DNA from: Photobacterium lutimaris
GTDB lineage: Bacteria > Pseudomonadota > Gammaproteobacteria > Enterobacterales > Vibrionaceae
Length of the DNA: 64,000 nucleotides
Direction: 5' to 3'
Assembly: GCF_003025555.1 (NCBI RefSeq)
Contig: NZ_PYMH01000006.1
Coordinates: 1 to 64,000, forward strand
Positions 45,084 through 54,237 of the stretch are shown here, in pieces (position 1 is the stretch's first letter; every line of letters begins with the position of its first letter). The notes below the pieces were generated by a model, which saw only the letters and a list, made by a program, of their open reading frames with translations, did not search any database and was not told where the DNA came from. The translations under genes were made by a program, and so were the position numbers.

Positions 45084-45682
45084 TAGTGACTAAACTGCGG
45101 CCCTATGCCCAAGTTCCACAGAATCACCGAGCCTGCGATAATTGATACCAGCAGCACCAACCCACAGGTCACGATAGAGCTGGCATAAATGAATCCTCGC
45201 TCTTCAGGGATATGCATCAGGATAGGAACGCCGGTATACAGTAGGTAGACCGAGTAGGCTATCCCGATCAGACCGGCAATCATCAGGAACCAGACTTGCG
45301 GATAGATAGCCGCGATACTGATCATGAAAAGCGGTGTGGCGGTATAGGCGGCCAGTTCAAGTGCTTGGGTGTAAGTGGGTGTCGAACCGAAGGTATGGCT
45401 CATCCAGTAGGTGAGGTAGGCGAGGGCGAAGACCCCGGCAATTAAGGCAAAATACATGGCGACGGACATGGCCAACGCACTACCTTGGGTCAGATAGATA
45501 GGTGAACCAACACCAATACGCCAACCAATAAAGACGCTGGAAATGAAAGCAAACGCGGGTGGGAGTAAAGCAATCAGTAAGATATGGCTTAAACTGCTTT
45601 GTATCCCTTCATGTTCCTTGTCAATCGCCCGCCACTCTTGCTTGGGGTGGGTGTACAAACCAAATAAATGTCCCAGAATCAT
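45083..45682 (-). CDS. Yip1-family inner-membrane protein
   Basis: Polytopic protein of 199 residues with five hydrophobic segments (HILLIALLPPAFAFISSVFIGW, GSALAMSVAMYFALIAGVFALAYL, LELAAYTATPLFMISIAAIYPQVW, LMIAGLIGIAYSVYLLYTGVPIL, YASSIVTCGLVLLVSIIAGSVIL). The layout, with the start HLFGLYTHPKQEWRAIDKEHE and the YTATPLF motif, matches the bacterial Yip1/YIPF domain family. Function is unknown. It is monocistronic and convergent with purF. Confidence 0.8.
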   Translation of the reverse strand: MILGHLFGLYTHPKQEWRAIDKEHEGIQSSLSHILLIALLPPAFAFISSVFIGWRIGVGSPIYLTQGSALAMSVAMYFALIAGVFALAYLTYWMSHTFGSTPTYTQALELAAYTATPLFMISIAAIYPQVWFLMIAGLIGIAYSVYLLYTGVPILMHIPEERGFIYASSIVTCGLVLLVSIIAGSVILWNLGIGPQFSH

Positions 45683-45887
45683 AACGCTTCCTCATTGAGT
45701 CGTGCTTATTTTCATGCCAGTACTATTAACGTTTAGTCGGGGTTGAAACAGTTCGCAAGGAAGTACCGTTATCTAATCGCAAACTAAGCAATATTCGGAG
45801 TTATCTAAGGTAAGAGGGGCGTTTGGGCGGGATGTTACCTCCCCGCAGATTGGGTGATGCGGGAAGGTCGTTTTCTACTGCTAGAAC

Positions 45888-46763
45888 TTAGAGTTTGAAG
45901 TATTCGCTGGCAAACTCAATGAAAATCCGCAGTTTCTCTGGTTGGTAATCACGGTGGTTATACATCAGGTATACATCACGTTGGTTTGATGACCAGTTTT
46001 TGAGGATTTGGACCAACTCACCGGAGGAGATGTATTTCTCCAGCATCACATCCGGCATCAGGGTGATCCCGAGTCCTGCCATACACGCCTTGCGCACGAC
46101 ATTGAGCTCGTTAGCTTCGTAGCGGCCACGATCTGACACCGTCACTGTTTCACCGTCACTGTTGGTCAGGCGCCAACGCAGTAGCGGCTTACCCTTTAGC
46201 AATGGGTGCTGGTGGAGATCTTGAGCGTGCTTCGGCTCAGAATTGTTACTTAAGTAATCTGGACTGGCGACTAGAATATCTTTCACCGCATTGATTTTCC
46301 GTGCAATCAACGTGGAGTCGCGCTGTGGGCCGACCCGGAAAATCACATCCCAATCGGTTGGGTCGAGAATTTCAGGATCATTGCTCATCATCAGCTGAAT
46401 ATGGATCGCTGGATGTTCTTGCATAAAGGTATTGAGCAAAGGCTGCAACATCACCTTGGTCAGATTCGACGGCGCGGCAATCTTAAGTTTACCGGCTGCC
46501 CCTTTACACTCTTCGCTAACATGCTCGGCCGTATCGACCAAACTCTGTAGCAACGGGCTGCACTCATCGTAAAATTTCTGTCCGGCTTCTGTCAGTGATA
46601 GCTTCCTTGCATGACGGTTTAGTAGGCGGATATTTAAGCACTCTTCAAGTGCCTGGATACGCCGGGTCAGGGTGGCAACGGGCACCTGGGTCTTACGAGA
46701 CGTCGCTGTGTAACTGCCATTTTCCACAACCATGCGGAATAAATTTAAATCGTCAAGCTTCAT
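45888..46763 (-). CDS. LysR-family transcriptional regulator
   Basis: Regulator of 291 residues. The N-terminal winged helix-turn-helix (MKLDDLNLFRMVVENGSYTATSRKTQVPVATLTRRIQALEECLNIRLLNRHARKLSLTEAG region) is followed by a substrate-binding domain (LKIAAPSNLTKVMLQPLL...GLGITLMPDVMLEKYI), with the arrangement of the CrgA/AaeR-like group. It lies between two unrelated genes; targets are unknown. The divergent gene at 47048 encodes an RssB-like response regulator, 284 bases away. Confidence 0.9.
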   Translation of the reverse strand: MKLDDLNLFRMVVENGSYTATSRKTQVPVATLTRRIQALEECLNIRLLNRHARKLSLTEAGQKFYDECSPLLQSLVDTAEHVSEECKGAAGKLKIAAPSNLTKVMLQPLLNTFMQEHPAIHIQLMMSNDPEILDPTDWDVIFRVGPQRDSTLIARKINAVKDILVASPDYLSNNSEPKHAQDLHQHPLLKGKPLLRWRLTNSDGETVTVSDRGRYEANELNVVRKACMAGLGITLMPDVMLEKYISSGELVQILKNWSSNQRDVYLMYNHRDYQPEKLRIFIEFASEYFKL

Positions 46764-46881
46764 AACTGTACAACACTGAAAACTTATAATGGTGAATTGT
46801 ATAACAAAATATGCAAAAAGATGACGTTTTCAGGACAACTTTTGCTGTAAATCAAGATATCGTGCATTTTTCTTTTCAAGG

Positions 46882-46895
46882 TATACCCAAGTTAC
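46882..46895 (+). repeat. Single copy of the TATACCCAAGTTAC repeat core
   Basis: The same 14-base core as the left arm of the palindrome at 30504-30560, here without its partner arm. Confidence 0.5.
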
Positions 46896-47047
46896 TGGAG
46901 TCTGATTCTTAGTAATTGAAAAATTTAAACTTTGATGCTGTTAACAATTTTCAATATTTTCAGCATGGAAAGTATGAATCCCCTGACGATCTGCGGATTT
47001 CGACCTATGCTTTTGTTAGGTTAGTCAAGCCTGTGGTTAGCGTTGTC

Positions 47048-48172
47048 ATGAGTACACATTCCCAGCAAGGCGGCACCCGAGGTGTCAAGCACCATTACCA
47101 TTCTTCAGTCAGGGAGCAGGCTTTGCTTGAAGATAAAGACGTTCTGATCGTCGAAGATGATCCAGTATTTAGAACCATGCTTTCTGGTTTCCTTATCAGT
47201 CAGGGTTGCCGGGTGCGTGAGGCGGAAAATGGCTTGGAGGGACTCAAGGCATTGCGTGATGACATGCCTGACATTCTGCTGTGTGATTTAGCAATGCCGG
47301 TATTGACGGGGATGGAGTTTGTTGAGGAAGTCTCTTTGCAGTATCCGATGGTGCCGATCATCGTTATCTCTGGTACCGGTAATATGTCTGATGTGGCGGC
47401 AGCCTTGCGCCATGGTGTGAAGGATTTTCTCATCAAACCGCTCGATAACATCATGGTGCTTAAATCGGCGATTATGTCGGTACTCAAATCGGAAGATTCA
47501 GTCACGGAAAACCTTGGCTTTTCAAGCCAATGGGTAAATATCGAAGATGAAACGATCGTAGATGAAGAGCTTGCGTGGCATATTGAGGAGCTTAAAGCGA
47601 ACCCGAGGGCCGCTCGGGAGTTATTGTTGGGGTTGATGCCTGAAACGCAGTCCTCGCTCGGTGACTGGCAGTTAAATTATTGCATATTGCAGGCAACGGA
47701 TGTTCAGCCTGTTTTGCTTGATTACACCTGGCTGATGGATGGTCGGCTGGCATTTTATTTGGTCGACTCGGCGACGGGCGGTGATAACGGTACGGCGACT
47801 ACCTTGTTGATCAGGGCTTTTTTCAACGATTATTTACGTACCCGTATGGGTGATCAAAATACGATTTCAGGGCTCATTAAGCTCATTGAGAAGGGGATGC
47901 GTCACTCAGGCTATGCTTCTCCGATCAAAGCCATTTTTGGTATTATTGATGTGACGGACAGGACCATGAACATTGCCTCTGCCGGTCTTTCTGCGCGGTT
48001 GCAAACCAGTGACGGGGAACAAGTTGTCGCAGCCCAGCCATGGCTGGGCAATAATGCGAGCAAGAATGATAGTGTGAGCCTTAAGCTTTCAGACTCTGGC
48101 GGGCGGCTGTCGTTGAGTGAAACCGGCTCGGCCAGTTTTAGCTTAACCTTCAAGCGAAAAGCCAATAATTGA
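47048..48172 (+). CDS. rssB: RssB-like response regulator (receiver plus PP2C-like domain)
   Basis: Probable adaptor or regulator of the general stress sigma factor RpoS, by resemblance to RssB, which hands RpoS to ClpXP. The receiver domain is at residues ~30-150, with acidic pocket VLIVEDDPVF and phosphorylation site Asp80 in ILLCDLAMP; Thr/Ser and Lys are in VISGTGNMS and DFLIKPLDN. The C-terminal ~200 residues form a degenerate PP2C/SpoIIE-like domain. The frame is open back to a TTG at 46916. I chose ATG 47048 (374 residues) because preceding residues look unlike any receiver-domain start, but the ribosome binding site is weak. Its first ~28 residues (His/Ser/Gln-rich) are unusual for the family. 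Confidence 0.75.
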   Translation: MSTHSQQGGTRGVKHHYHSSVREQALLEDKDVLIVEDDPVFRTMLSGFLISQGCRVREAENGLEGLKALRDDMPDILLCDLAMPVLTGMEFVEEVSLQYPMVPIIVISGTGNMSDVAAALRHGVKDFLIKPLDNIMVLKSAIMSVLKSEDSVTENLGFSSQWVNIEDETIVDEELAWHIEELKANPRAARELLLGLMPETQSSLGDWQLNYCILQATDVQPVLLDYTWLMDGRLAFYLVDSATGGDNGTATTLLIRAFFNDYLRTRMGDQNTISGLIKLIEKGMRHSGYASPIKAIFGIIDVTDRTMNIASAGLSARLQTSDGEQVVAAQPWLGNNASKNDSVSLKLSDSGGRLSLSETGSASFSLTFKRKANN

Positions 48173-48187
48173 GGTTACTTGGATGAT

Positions 48188-48218
48188 AAAAAACGGAGAA
48201 CCCAGGCTCTCCGTTTTT
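48188..48218. terminator. Bidirectional terminator between rssB-like gene and POT transporter gene
   Basis: Stem AAACGGAGA / TCTCCGTTT with A run before and T run after, so it can stop both convergent transcripts. Confidence 0.85.
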
Positions 48219-48260
48219 GTGTATCACGCTCGTTGTGAAGCATGGTTTGTTGCGAAAAAA

Positions 48261-49649
48261 TTAAGCCTGTACCGGCTGAGGCTCTGCGTCTTCTTCAACG
48301 GCCTTACCTTCGGCACCGTGCATCCAGCGGATAAGTTGGTTAGAGCATAGTAGTAGAAGGACACCGGCAACGGTTGCGGCAATGGCGATGCCGCTGAAGA
48401 TCGCCATAGGGCCAGCTTCACCCACGTGGGCACCGATAATACCAGCGACATAGTTAGCGATGGCATTGAAGCCAAACCACGCACCCATCATCAAAGAGGC
48501 AAGACGTAGCGGCGCGAGTTTGGTCACCATCGATAAGCCGATTGGCGATAGGCATAGCTCACCCAGAGTATGGAAGAAGTAGGCCGCGACTAGCCAGAAC
48601 ATGGATGTCTTCACGGTGATATCGCCACCTTGCTGCATCACTGCACCCATCATGCAAATGAATCCGGCAGCCAGGAAGAACAGGCCCATGGCAAATTTAG
48701 CTGGGGAGCTTGGTTCTTTAGGCCCCATTTTTACCCAAATTGACGCAATCAGTGGTGCAAGGGTGATCACGAAGAACGGGTTAAGTGACTGGAACCATGC
48801 AGCAGGTACTTCAAAGCTACCGATCATTCGGTCAGTGTACTGCTGCGAGAAGATATTCATCAGGCCACCGGCTTGCTCGAAGCCTGCCCAGAAAATGACG
48901 ACGAACATACCCATGATCATAATGACCTTGAGGCGATCTTTTTCTTGTTTGGTCAGTGGTTCTTGTTTGCCTGACTTATTCATCGCTGCCGCACGTTTTG
49001 CCGCAGGTTCTTTACCAATGTTGCCCAGTAGGCGTTCAGCAAAAATCAGCTGGGTGACCAAGCTGATCAACATACCGATACCCGCCGTTAGAAAGCCGGC
49101 TTTCCAGCCGTAGGCGGCAGAGGCGGTGCCTGCAATAATACCGGCCAGCAATGAGCCAAGGTTGATCCCCATGTAGAAGATAGTGAATGCACCGTCGCGG
49201 CGGTTATCGCCGTCTTGGTAAAGATCGCCCACCATGGTTGAAATGTTCGGCTTGAACATACCGTTACCGATGATTAGCAAGCCAAGGCCGAGGTAAAAGG
49301 CTGTCACAGAATGTGGGTCGACCATGCTGTTTGGAAGGGCAAGGGTAAACTGGCCTAGGGCCATCAAGATACCGCCAATGATGATTGAGCGGCGTTGTCC
49401 AAGAAAGTTGTCAGCGATCCAACCACCGATGAGCGGCGTAATGTACACAAGGCCGGTATAGATACCGTATAGGTTAAGGGCGTCTTGTGTCGACCAACCT
49501 AGACCACCATTGATGGTTTTGTCGGTGAGGTAAAGCACCAGAATGGCACGCATCGCATAGTAAGAAAAACGTTCCCACAGTTCGGTTCCAAACAGTAAGA
49601 ACAAACCCTTAGGGTGGCCTAGTAACGTGCCACTATTCAGATTGCTCAT
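48261..49649 (-). CDS. Proton-dependent oligopeptide transporter (POT/PTR family)
   Basis: Inner-membrane di-/tripeptide:proton symporter of 462 residues with about 12-14 helices. The proton-coupling motif ELWERFSYYAMRAILVLYL (ExxER) is at residues ~24-42. The family motif GNGMFKPNISTMVGDLY and the later FEQAGGLMNIFSQQY and FFHTLGELCLSPIGLSMVTKLAP stretches are conserved. It resembles DtpA/DtpB-type carriers; the exact member cannot be decided. It is monocistronic, with a long AT-rich leader. Confidence 0.9.
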   Translation of the reverse strand: MSNLNSGTLLGHPKGLFLLFGTELWERFSYYAMRAILVLYLTDKTINGGLGWSTQDALNLYGIYTGLVYITPLIGGWIADNFLGQRRSIIIGGILMALGQFTLALPNSMVDPHSVTAFYLGLGLLIIGNGMFKPNISTMVGDLYQDGDNRRDGAFTIFYMGINLGSLLAGIIAGTASAAYGWKAGFLTAGIGMLISLVTQLIFAERLLGNIGKEPAAKRAAAMNKSGKQEPLTKQEKDRLKVIMIMGMFVVIFWAGFEQAGGLMNIFSQQYTDRMIGSFEVPAAWFQSLNPFFVITLAPLIASIWVKMGPKEPSSPAKFAMGLFFLAAGFICMMGAVMQQGGDITVKTSMFWLVAAYFFHTLGELCLSPIGLSMVTKLAPLRLASLMMGAWFGFNAIANYVAGIIGAHVGEAGPMAIFSGIAIAATVAGVLLLLCSNQLIRWMHGAEGKAVEEDAEPQPVQA

Positions 49650-50065
49650 AATTATTCTCTAAATTTAGTTGTTTTTGTGTTTGCTAATGTCGCTCCTTTT
49701 ATAAATGACAAATTATTAAACTGCAAATCGTTACAAATCAAAAACAAATCAAAAACAATGCAACATGTTGATTAGTAAGCGGTTGTTTGCTATTCGTCCA
49801 AAATTGAAATTTCAGATTTACCATAAGTGATGTAAAGGTTATCCTTTCTTTTTTTAATTTTGTGGTTTTTTCATCTTTATTTTTATTATTTGTTGGGGTT
49901 ATGTATCGCAATGATTTCCTGTTAATGGTTGTTACACAATTGGCGGGTTGTGCACTAGCATCTAAAGGGCTGAGATATTGGTCTTGAGGGTAGGCAAAAC
50001 ATTGTCGGCTAGGGTGGCTTAGGTATAATTGCCTCAGGCGAGAGGATTAACTGACTGAGATTGCT
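49650..50065. promoter_or_regulatory. Intergenic region with rfaH promoter
   Basis: 416 bases without a gene; T-rich in the middle. TTGTCG (50002-50007) and TATAAT (50024-50029) with a 16-base spacer form a good sigma-70 promoter for rfaH, about 37 bases before its start. No distinct element was found for the divergent transporter gene apart from repeated ACAAATC motifs near 49732-49755. Confidence 0.6.
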
Positions 50066-50563
50066 ATGAAAGATTGGTACCTACTATATTGTAAGCGCAG
50101 TGAACAAGAACGTGCGGTGATTAATCTTGATCGTCAAGGAGTTGAGTGTTATTACCCTCAGGTAACCGTGGATAAAATAGTCCGTGGAAAACGCGTTACC
50201 GCTTTTGAGCCGTTGTTCCCGGGCTATATGTTTGCCTATTTTGATCCCGAAAATATCAGTTATACCACTGTACGATCTACGCGCGGCGTTGCAGACTTTA
50301 TTCGCCAAGGCGCGAGGCCGCAGACGGTAAACCCTGATCTTATCTATAGCTTGATGATTAATGAAGACTCGGAAGAACACCAAAAAAAATTATCAGACCT
50401 TCCTAAGCCGGGTGAGTCACTTAAGCTGACACAGGGTCAGTTCAAAGGCATTGAGGCAATTTATCAAGAACCTGACGGTGAAAAACGCTCATTTATGATG
50501 ATTCAATTGCTGGGTAAGCCGGTGAAGGTCAGTGTTCAGAATGAAGATTTGGTGAAAAAGTGA
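50066..50563 (+). CDS. rfaH: Transcription antitermination protein RfaH
   Basis: NusG paralogue recruited at ops sites to let RNA polymerase read through long LPS, capsule and pilus operons, and to recruit ribosomes. It starts MKDWYLLYCKRSEQERAVINLDRQGVECYYP. The NGN domain contains EPLFPGYMFAYFD and TTVRSTRGVADFIR, and the C-terminal KOW region is at ~105-160. Its 165 residues fit RfaH rather than NusG. It is 78 bases upstream of galU copy 2. The polysaccharide operon at the left edge of this window is a natural target, but its promoter and any ops site lie outside. Confidence 0.93.
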   Translation: MKDWYLLYCKRSEQERAVINLDRQGVECYYPQVTVDKIVRGKRVTAFEPLFPGYMFAYFDPENISYTTVRSTRGVADFIRQGARPQTVNPDLIYSLMINEDSEEHQKKLSDLPKPGESLKLTQGQFKGIEAIYQEPDGEKRSFMMIQLLGKPVKVSVQNEDLVKK

Positions 50564-50641
50564 ACCGTGATTATTGCAAAGTTGGATTCGATTGCAATGA
50601 GTTTGTTATAGTGGCTTGAATAATTTTAAATGGAAAATAAT

Positions 50642-51540
50642 ATGTCTACGTCTTCCCTTGTCCGTAAAGCGGTGATTCCTGTCGCTGGTTTGGGTACCCG
50701 AATGCTTCCGGCAACCAAGGCTATTCCAAAGGAAATGCTGCCAATTGTTGATAAGCCTCTTATTCAGTACGTTGTTAATGAGTGTGTGGCTGCTGGTATT
50801 AAAGAAATCGTATTGGTTACCCACTCATCGAAAAATTCTATCGAAAACCATTTCGATACCTCTTTTGAGCTTGAAGCGACGCTTGAAAAGCGTGTTAAGC
50901 GTCAGTTACTGGATGAGGTACAAAAGATTTGTCCAAAAGGTGTCACTATTATGCATGTACGCCAGGGGCAGGCGAAGGGCCTAGGTCATGCCGTGCTTTG
51001 TGCCCACCCGTTGATCGGTGATGAGCCGTTTGCTGTCGTGCTGCCAGATGTGATTTTGGATGAGGCTGCCAGCGATCTACGTCGTGAAAATATGGCGGCA
51101 ATGGTCAATGCGTTTAATTCGACTAAGATCAGCCAGGTGATGGTTGAGCCAGTTCCGATGTCTGAGGTTTCTAGCTACGGCGTGGCCGACATCAACGGTG
51201 CTGAGTTGAAACCAGGTGAAACGGCGGCGATGACAAAAGTGGTAGAGAAGCCTGCTCGTGAAGAAGCACCGTCGAATTTGGCCATTGTTGGCCGCTACGT
51301 GCTCCCGGCTGAAATCTGGTCTTTATTGGCCCGTACGCCAGTAGGTGCGGGTGATGAAATCCAGCTGACTGACGCGATTGATATGTTGATGGAAGATCAG
51401 CAAGTGAATGCTTTTCATATGTCAGGCAAGAGCCACGACTGCGGCAGCAAGCTAGGGTACATGCAGGCATTTGTTGAATACGGTATGCGCCACGAGACCC
51501 TGGGCAAAGAATTTACAGCGTTCTTGAAAGAAAGGCTTCA

Positions 51541-51553
<13 letters not shown>
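50642..51553 (+). CDS. galU: UTP-glucose-1-phosphate uridylyltransferase (copy 2)
   Basis: Same reaction as the galU at 6646-7566, to which it is closely similar ([65 protein letters not shown]). I chose ATG 50642 (303 residues), with GGAAAA upstream, over an in-frame ATG at 50630 that lacks a site. Its position behind rfaH suggests that this may be the housekeeping copy. The last codons (Q-A-K-G-stop) are formed by the heptamer element GGCGAAA GGCTAGA that begins inside the gene. Confidence 0.93.
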
Positions 51554-51662
<109 letters not shown>

Positions 51663-51667
51663 ATTAA

Positions 51668-52525
51668 TCACTTCTCATGATACTGCTCACAGGCTAGCAG
51701 TGTATTTTCAATCAAGGTTGCGACTGTCATCGGGCCGACTCCCCCTGGAACAGGGGTAATATGGCGAGCGCGCTCGCGGGCAATGTCATATTCGACATCA
51801 CCGGCTAGCTTACCGCTATCTAAGCGGTTGATGCCAACATCAACCACGGTGGCCCCTTCTTTGATCCAATCGCCCGGAATAAAGTTAGGCTTACCCACCG
51901 CGACGACCAGGATATCGGCTTGGCGTACGTAGCTTTCCAGATCTTGGGTAAAGCGGTGGCAGGTGGTGGTGGTGGCACCTGCAAGCAATAGTTCAAGTGT
52001 CATAGGGCGGCCGACAATATTGGATGCGCCGACAATTACCGCATGCTTACCGCGAAGGGCGATATTGTAGCGTTCAAGCAAGGTGATGATCCCTTTCGGG
52101 GTACATGAACGCAGCTTGGGAATTCGCTGGCACAGTCGACCTACATTGTAAGGATGGAAGCCATCGACGTCTTTTTCTGGGTCGATCCGCTCAAGCACTT
52201 TGGTGGTATCGATACCTGCTGGGAGGGGAAGCTGGACCAAGATACCATCCACTTCGTTGTCATTGTTTAACTCGTCGATCAGGGCAAGCAATTCCGTTTC
52301 AGTTGTCGTAGCAGGAAAGTCAAAGGACTTGGATACAAAACCGACCTCATCACAGGCTTTACGCTTACTGCCTACGTAAATTTGCGAAGCGGGATCCTGA
52401 CCTACCAGAACAACGGCTAATCCCGGGGCACGAAGGCCTGCATCGAGGCGTGCTTTGACTCGGGCAGCAACTTCTTGACGAACTGTTTGCGAAATAAGTT
52501 TTCCATCAATGATTTGAGCGGCCAT
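51668..52525 (-). CDS. folD: Bifunctional methylenetetrahydrofolate dehydrogenase/cyclohydrolase
   Basis: Interconverts 5,10-methylene-, methenyl- and 10-formyl-tetrahydrofolate, feeding purine synthesis. It starts [23 protein letters not shown] and has [14 protein letters not shown] with the catalytic Lys, [32 protein letters not shown], and the NADP site [18 protein letters not shown]. It ends [20 protein letters not shown] chose the ATG at 52525 (285 residues), with GGAT upstream; 25 extra in-frame codons before it are unconserved. A near-perfect PurR box lies 127 bases upstream, fitting its purine link. Confidence 0.94.
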   Translation of the reverse strand: MAAQIIDGKLISQTVRQEVAARVKARLDAGLRAPGLAVVLVGQDPASQIYVGSKRKACDEVGFVSKSFDFPATTTETELLALIDELNNDNEVDGILVQLPLPAGIDTTKVLERIDPEKDVDGFHPYNVGRLCQRIPKLRSCTPKGIITLLERYNIALRGKHAVIVGASNIVGRPMTLELLLAGATTTTCHRFTQDLESYVRQADILVVAVGKPNFIPGDWIKEGATVVDVGINRLDSGKLAGDVEYDIARERARHITPVPGGVGPMTVATLIENTLLACEQYHEK

Positions 52526-52651
52526 GTTTATCCTTTGGACTGAAAGTGACTGAGCGCGAAGCGGGCAGCTTGATTGGTTGCCCCCTTGAGGGGGTATCAT
52601 CAGTGCTACCTAGATGTTGTATTGTCGCAGAGAATGTTACCGAAATCCATA

Positions 52652-52667
52652 GCGCAAACGTTTGCTT
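52652..52667 (-). promoter_or_regulatory. PurR-type operator upstream of folD
   Basis: GCGCAAACGTTTGCTT contains the full palindromic core GCAAACGTTTGC of the PurR operator. It lies in the 343-bp interval between folD and the tRNA gene, with folD the only gene reading away from it at close range. Confidence 0.75.
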
Positions 52668-52868
52668 GTTGGTTTGTTTACGTTTTGGTAATAGTTGCTG
52701 CTTTAGTGTGGGTATTTGTAACTTGTATGGATGCGCCCATAGCCCATTCAATTTGTTCTATGTTTAGTCACTTAAACGCAAATGCAGAGAAAATAGGGGA
52801 AAAGGCATTGACGTTCATTGATGGAGACGTATAATTCCGTCCCGTAACCTCGCGTTACACCGGATAAA

Positions 52869-52945
52869 GCGCCCTTAGCTCAGCTGGATAGAGCACGTCC
52901 CTTCTAAGGATGTGGTCGTAGGTTCGAATCCTACAGGGCGTGCCA
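52869..52945 (+). tRNA. tRNA-Arg (anticodon TCT)
   Basis: 77-nt cloverleaf: acceptor GCGCCCT pairs with AGGGCGT, D-arm AGCTCAGCTGGATAGAGC, anticodon loop CTTCTAA with TCT in the middle, T-arm GGTTCGAATCC, and an encoded CCA end. It reads the rare AGA codon. It is next to folD, a position often used by phage integrases, but no integrase or prophage gene follows here. Confidence 0.97.
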
Positions 52946-53066
52946 TCCTCCCCCTTTCATTTACCTGTTACATCCTTTTCTGCTACTTCTAGCGAATCAA
53001 TCTCCCTGTATCAAAACCTGTTTTTCCTGTACCTCCTTGATGTTGCTTGCTGCCCCCTGTTATTTC

Positions 53067-53834
53067 TCACCATGGAAGCGTTGTACTATCCCAATGTAAG
53101 AACTTACCGGTATCCGCTGGGGTAAGGGACCGCAGTACCCGGAAAATTCTCTCGGCAGAACGTTGCGGTGAGTAAAGCTTGTCACTGCGGATACTGTGCT
53201 GAAATGGGGCGGATAGTGATGTATCCGTTGTTCCTGGATGAAGTGCGGCGATGCAGGCTTGGGGAAAGCGCCTTTGCCACTCGATACTAAGCGTTTTGAC
53301 GAACATGTTGAGTGCAGCCTTGCTCATTCGGTAGCTGTACCACCCGCCAGCATGGTTATCGGCAATGGAGCCAACCATGGCGGATAAGCATAAGAAGCGA
53401 AAGGGGTCCTCACGCTTGTAGAGCCTGTCGAGAAATTGTGCAATGGCAATGCTGCTGTAGGTATTGGCATGGATGTTGTCGGCAAGGAAAGGTTCACTGA
53501 TCTGTGATAGGCGTTTTTCCGGCATTCTGCCAGAGGGAGCGCTATGCAGTAGCCCGGATGCATTGATTGTCCATGCCGGTAAGCCATACTGCTCGAAAAC
53601 GGCGGTGAGTTGCGGCGAGGTCTCAGAGTTTTGCTGGCGCAGATCACCGACAACGGTGGTCATTTGGCCGCTATAGCTGGTCTGTAATTGCTGCAGGGCC
53701 ATTGAAGAGCGGCGCGTTGAAGCGGTGACCTGATAGCCTTGAGCGAGAATATGTCGAGTAAGAGCAAGCCCTAACCCCCCGTTTGCACCCACAATCCAAA
53801 CCTTCTTTTTTCCTATAAACATCGCTATATCCAC
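53067..53834 (-). CDS. Short-chain dehydrogenase/reductase family protein
   Basis: NAD(P)-dependent oxidoreductase of 255 residues. The coenzyme motif KKVWIVGANGGLGLALTRHIL is a T-G-x3-G-x-G variant with VGANGGLG. NASG follows the fourth strand; the catalytic set is Ser in LCLSAMVGS and Tyr/Lys in YSYRMSKAALN. The C-terminus has AALHPGTTDTSLS as in the CsgA-like group. The substrate is unknown. The first ATG (53834) and an internal Met five codons on are both possible starts. It is monocistronic. Confidence 0.85.
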   Translation of the reverse strand: MDIAMFIGKKKVWIVGANGGLGLALTRHILAQGYQVTASTRRSSMALQQLQTSYSGQMTTVVGDLRQQNSETSPQLTAVFEQYGLPAWTINASGLLHSAPSGRMPEKRLSQISEPFLADNIHANTYSSIAIAQFLDRLYKREDPFRFLCLSAMVGSIADNHAGGWYSYRMSKAALNMFVKTLSIEWQRRFPQACIAALHPGTTDTSLSAPFQHSIRSDKLYSPQRSAERIFRVLRSLTPADTGKFLHWDSTTLPW

Positions 53835-54237
53835 TGGCTAGTTATGAAACAGTACGCATCACCATGCATTTCGGATCACTATTCATTCTGGCTACCCAGT
53901 TGGACGATATTTATACGGTAAAAATTCGGCGTTTAGGCGGGAAAAAAGACAGTTAAAACAGCGTACGGTCAAAAAAACGTAAAAGGAAACGTTTTTTTTG
54001 GGGTTTTCCCTTGAAAATGGTTTTTTTGCCCCTATCTTGTGTGAAAGGTTTGATTGCGGTGCGGCCACTCTGTCTCGACGGCAGGGCTGAGGACCGTTAT
54101 AATACCGCGCTTCACAGAATTAAGGCGTTATGGTTTGGCCGTGGTTGCTGGCCATAACACGAAAGGATGCCACCGTCAGCATGACTGATCGGCAACATCA
54201 CTCAGAGAATACTGAGTAAGTTTTGAGGTTAAATAAA
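53835..54237 (+). promoter_or_regulatory. tig leader region
   Basis: 403 bases without a gene between the divergent SDR gene and tig. It contains the sigma-32-like promoter at 54010-54035, a T/A homopolymer-rich stretch, and a GC-rich 5' UTR with the imperfect repeat GGCCGTGGTTGCTGGCC (54137-54153). Confidence 0.5.
54010..54035 (+). promoter_or_regulatory. Sigma-32 (heat-shock) type promoter upstream of tig
   Basis: CTTGAAA (54010-54016), a 12-base spacer, and CCCCTAT (54029-54035) match the consensus CTTGAAA-N(11-16)-CCCCATnT closely. It lies about 200 bases before the tig start. Confidence 0.7.

Noticed and set aside
52735..52755. Eighth heptamer element upstream of folD
   Set aside because: GCCCATAGCCCATTC gives only about two units, has no arm, and is in a promoter region; probably chance or a very decayed copy.
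52869..53060. Prophage or island attachment site at tRNA-Arg
   Set aside because: No integrase gene and no direct repeat of the tRNA 3' end was noticed downstream.
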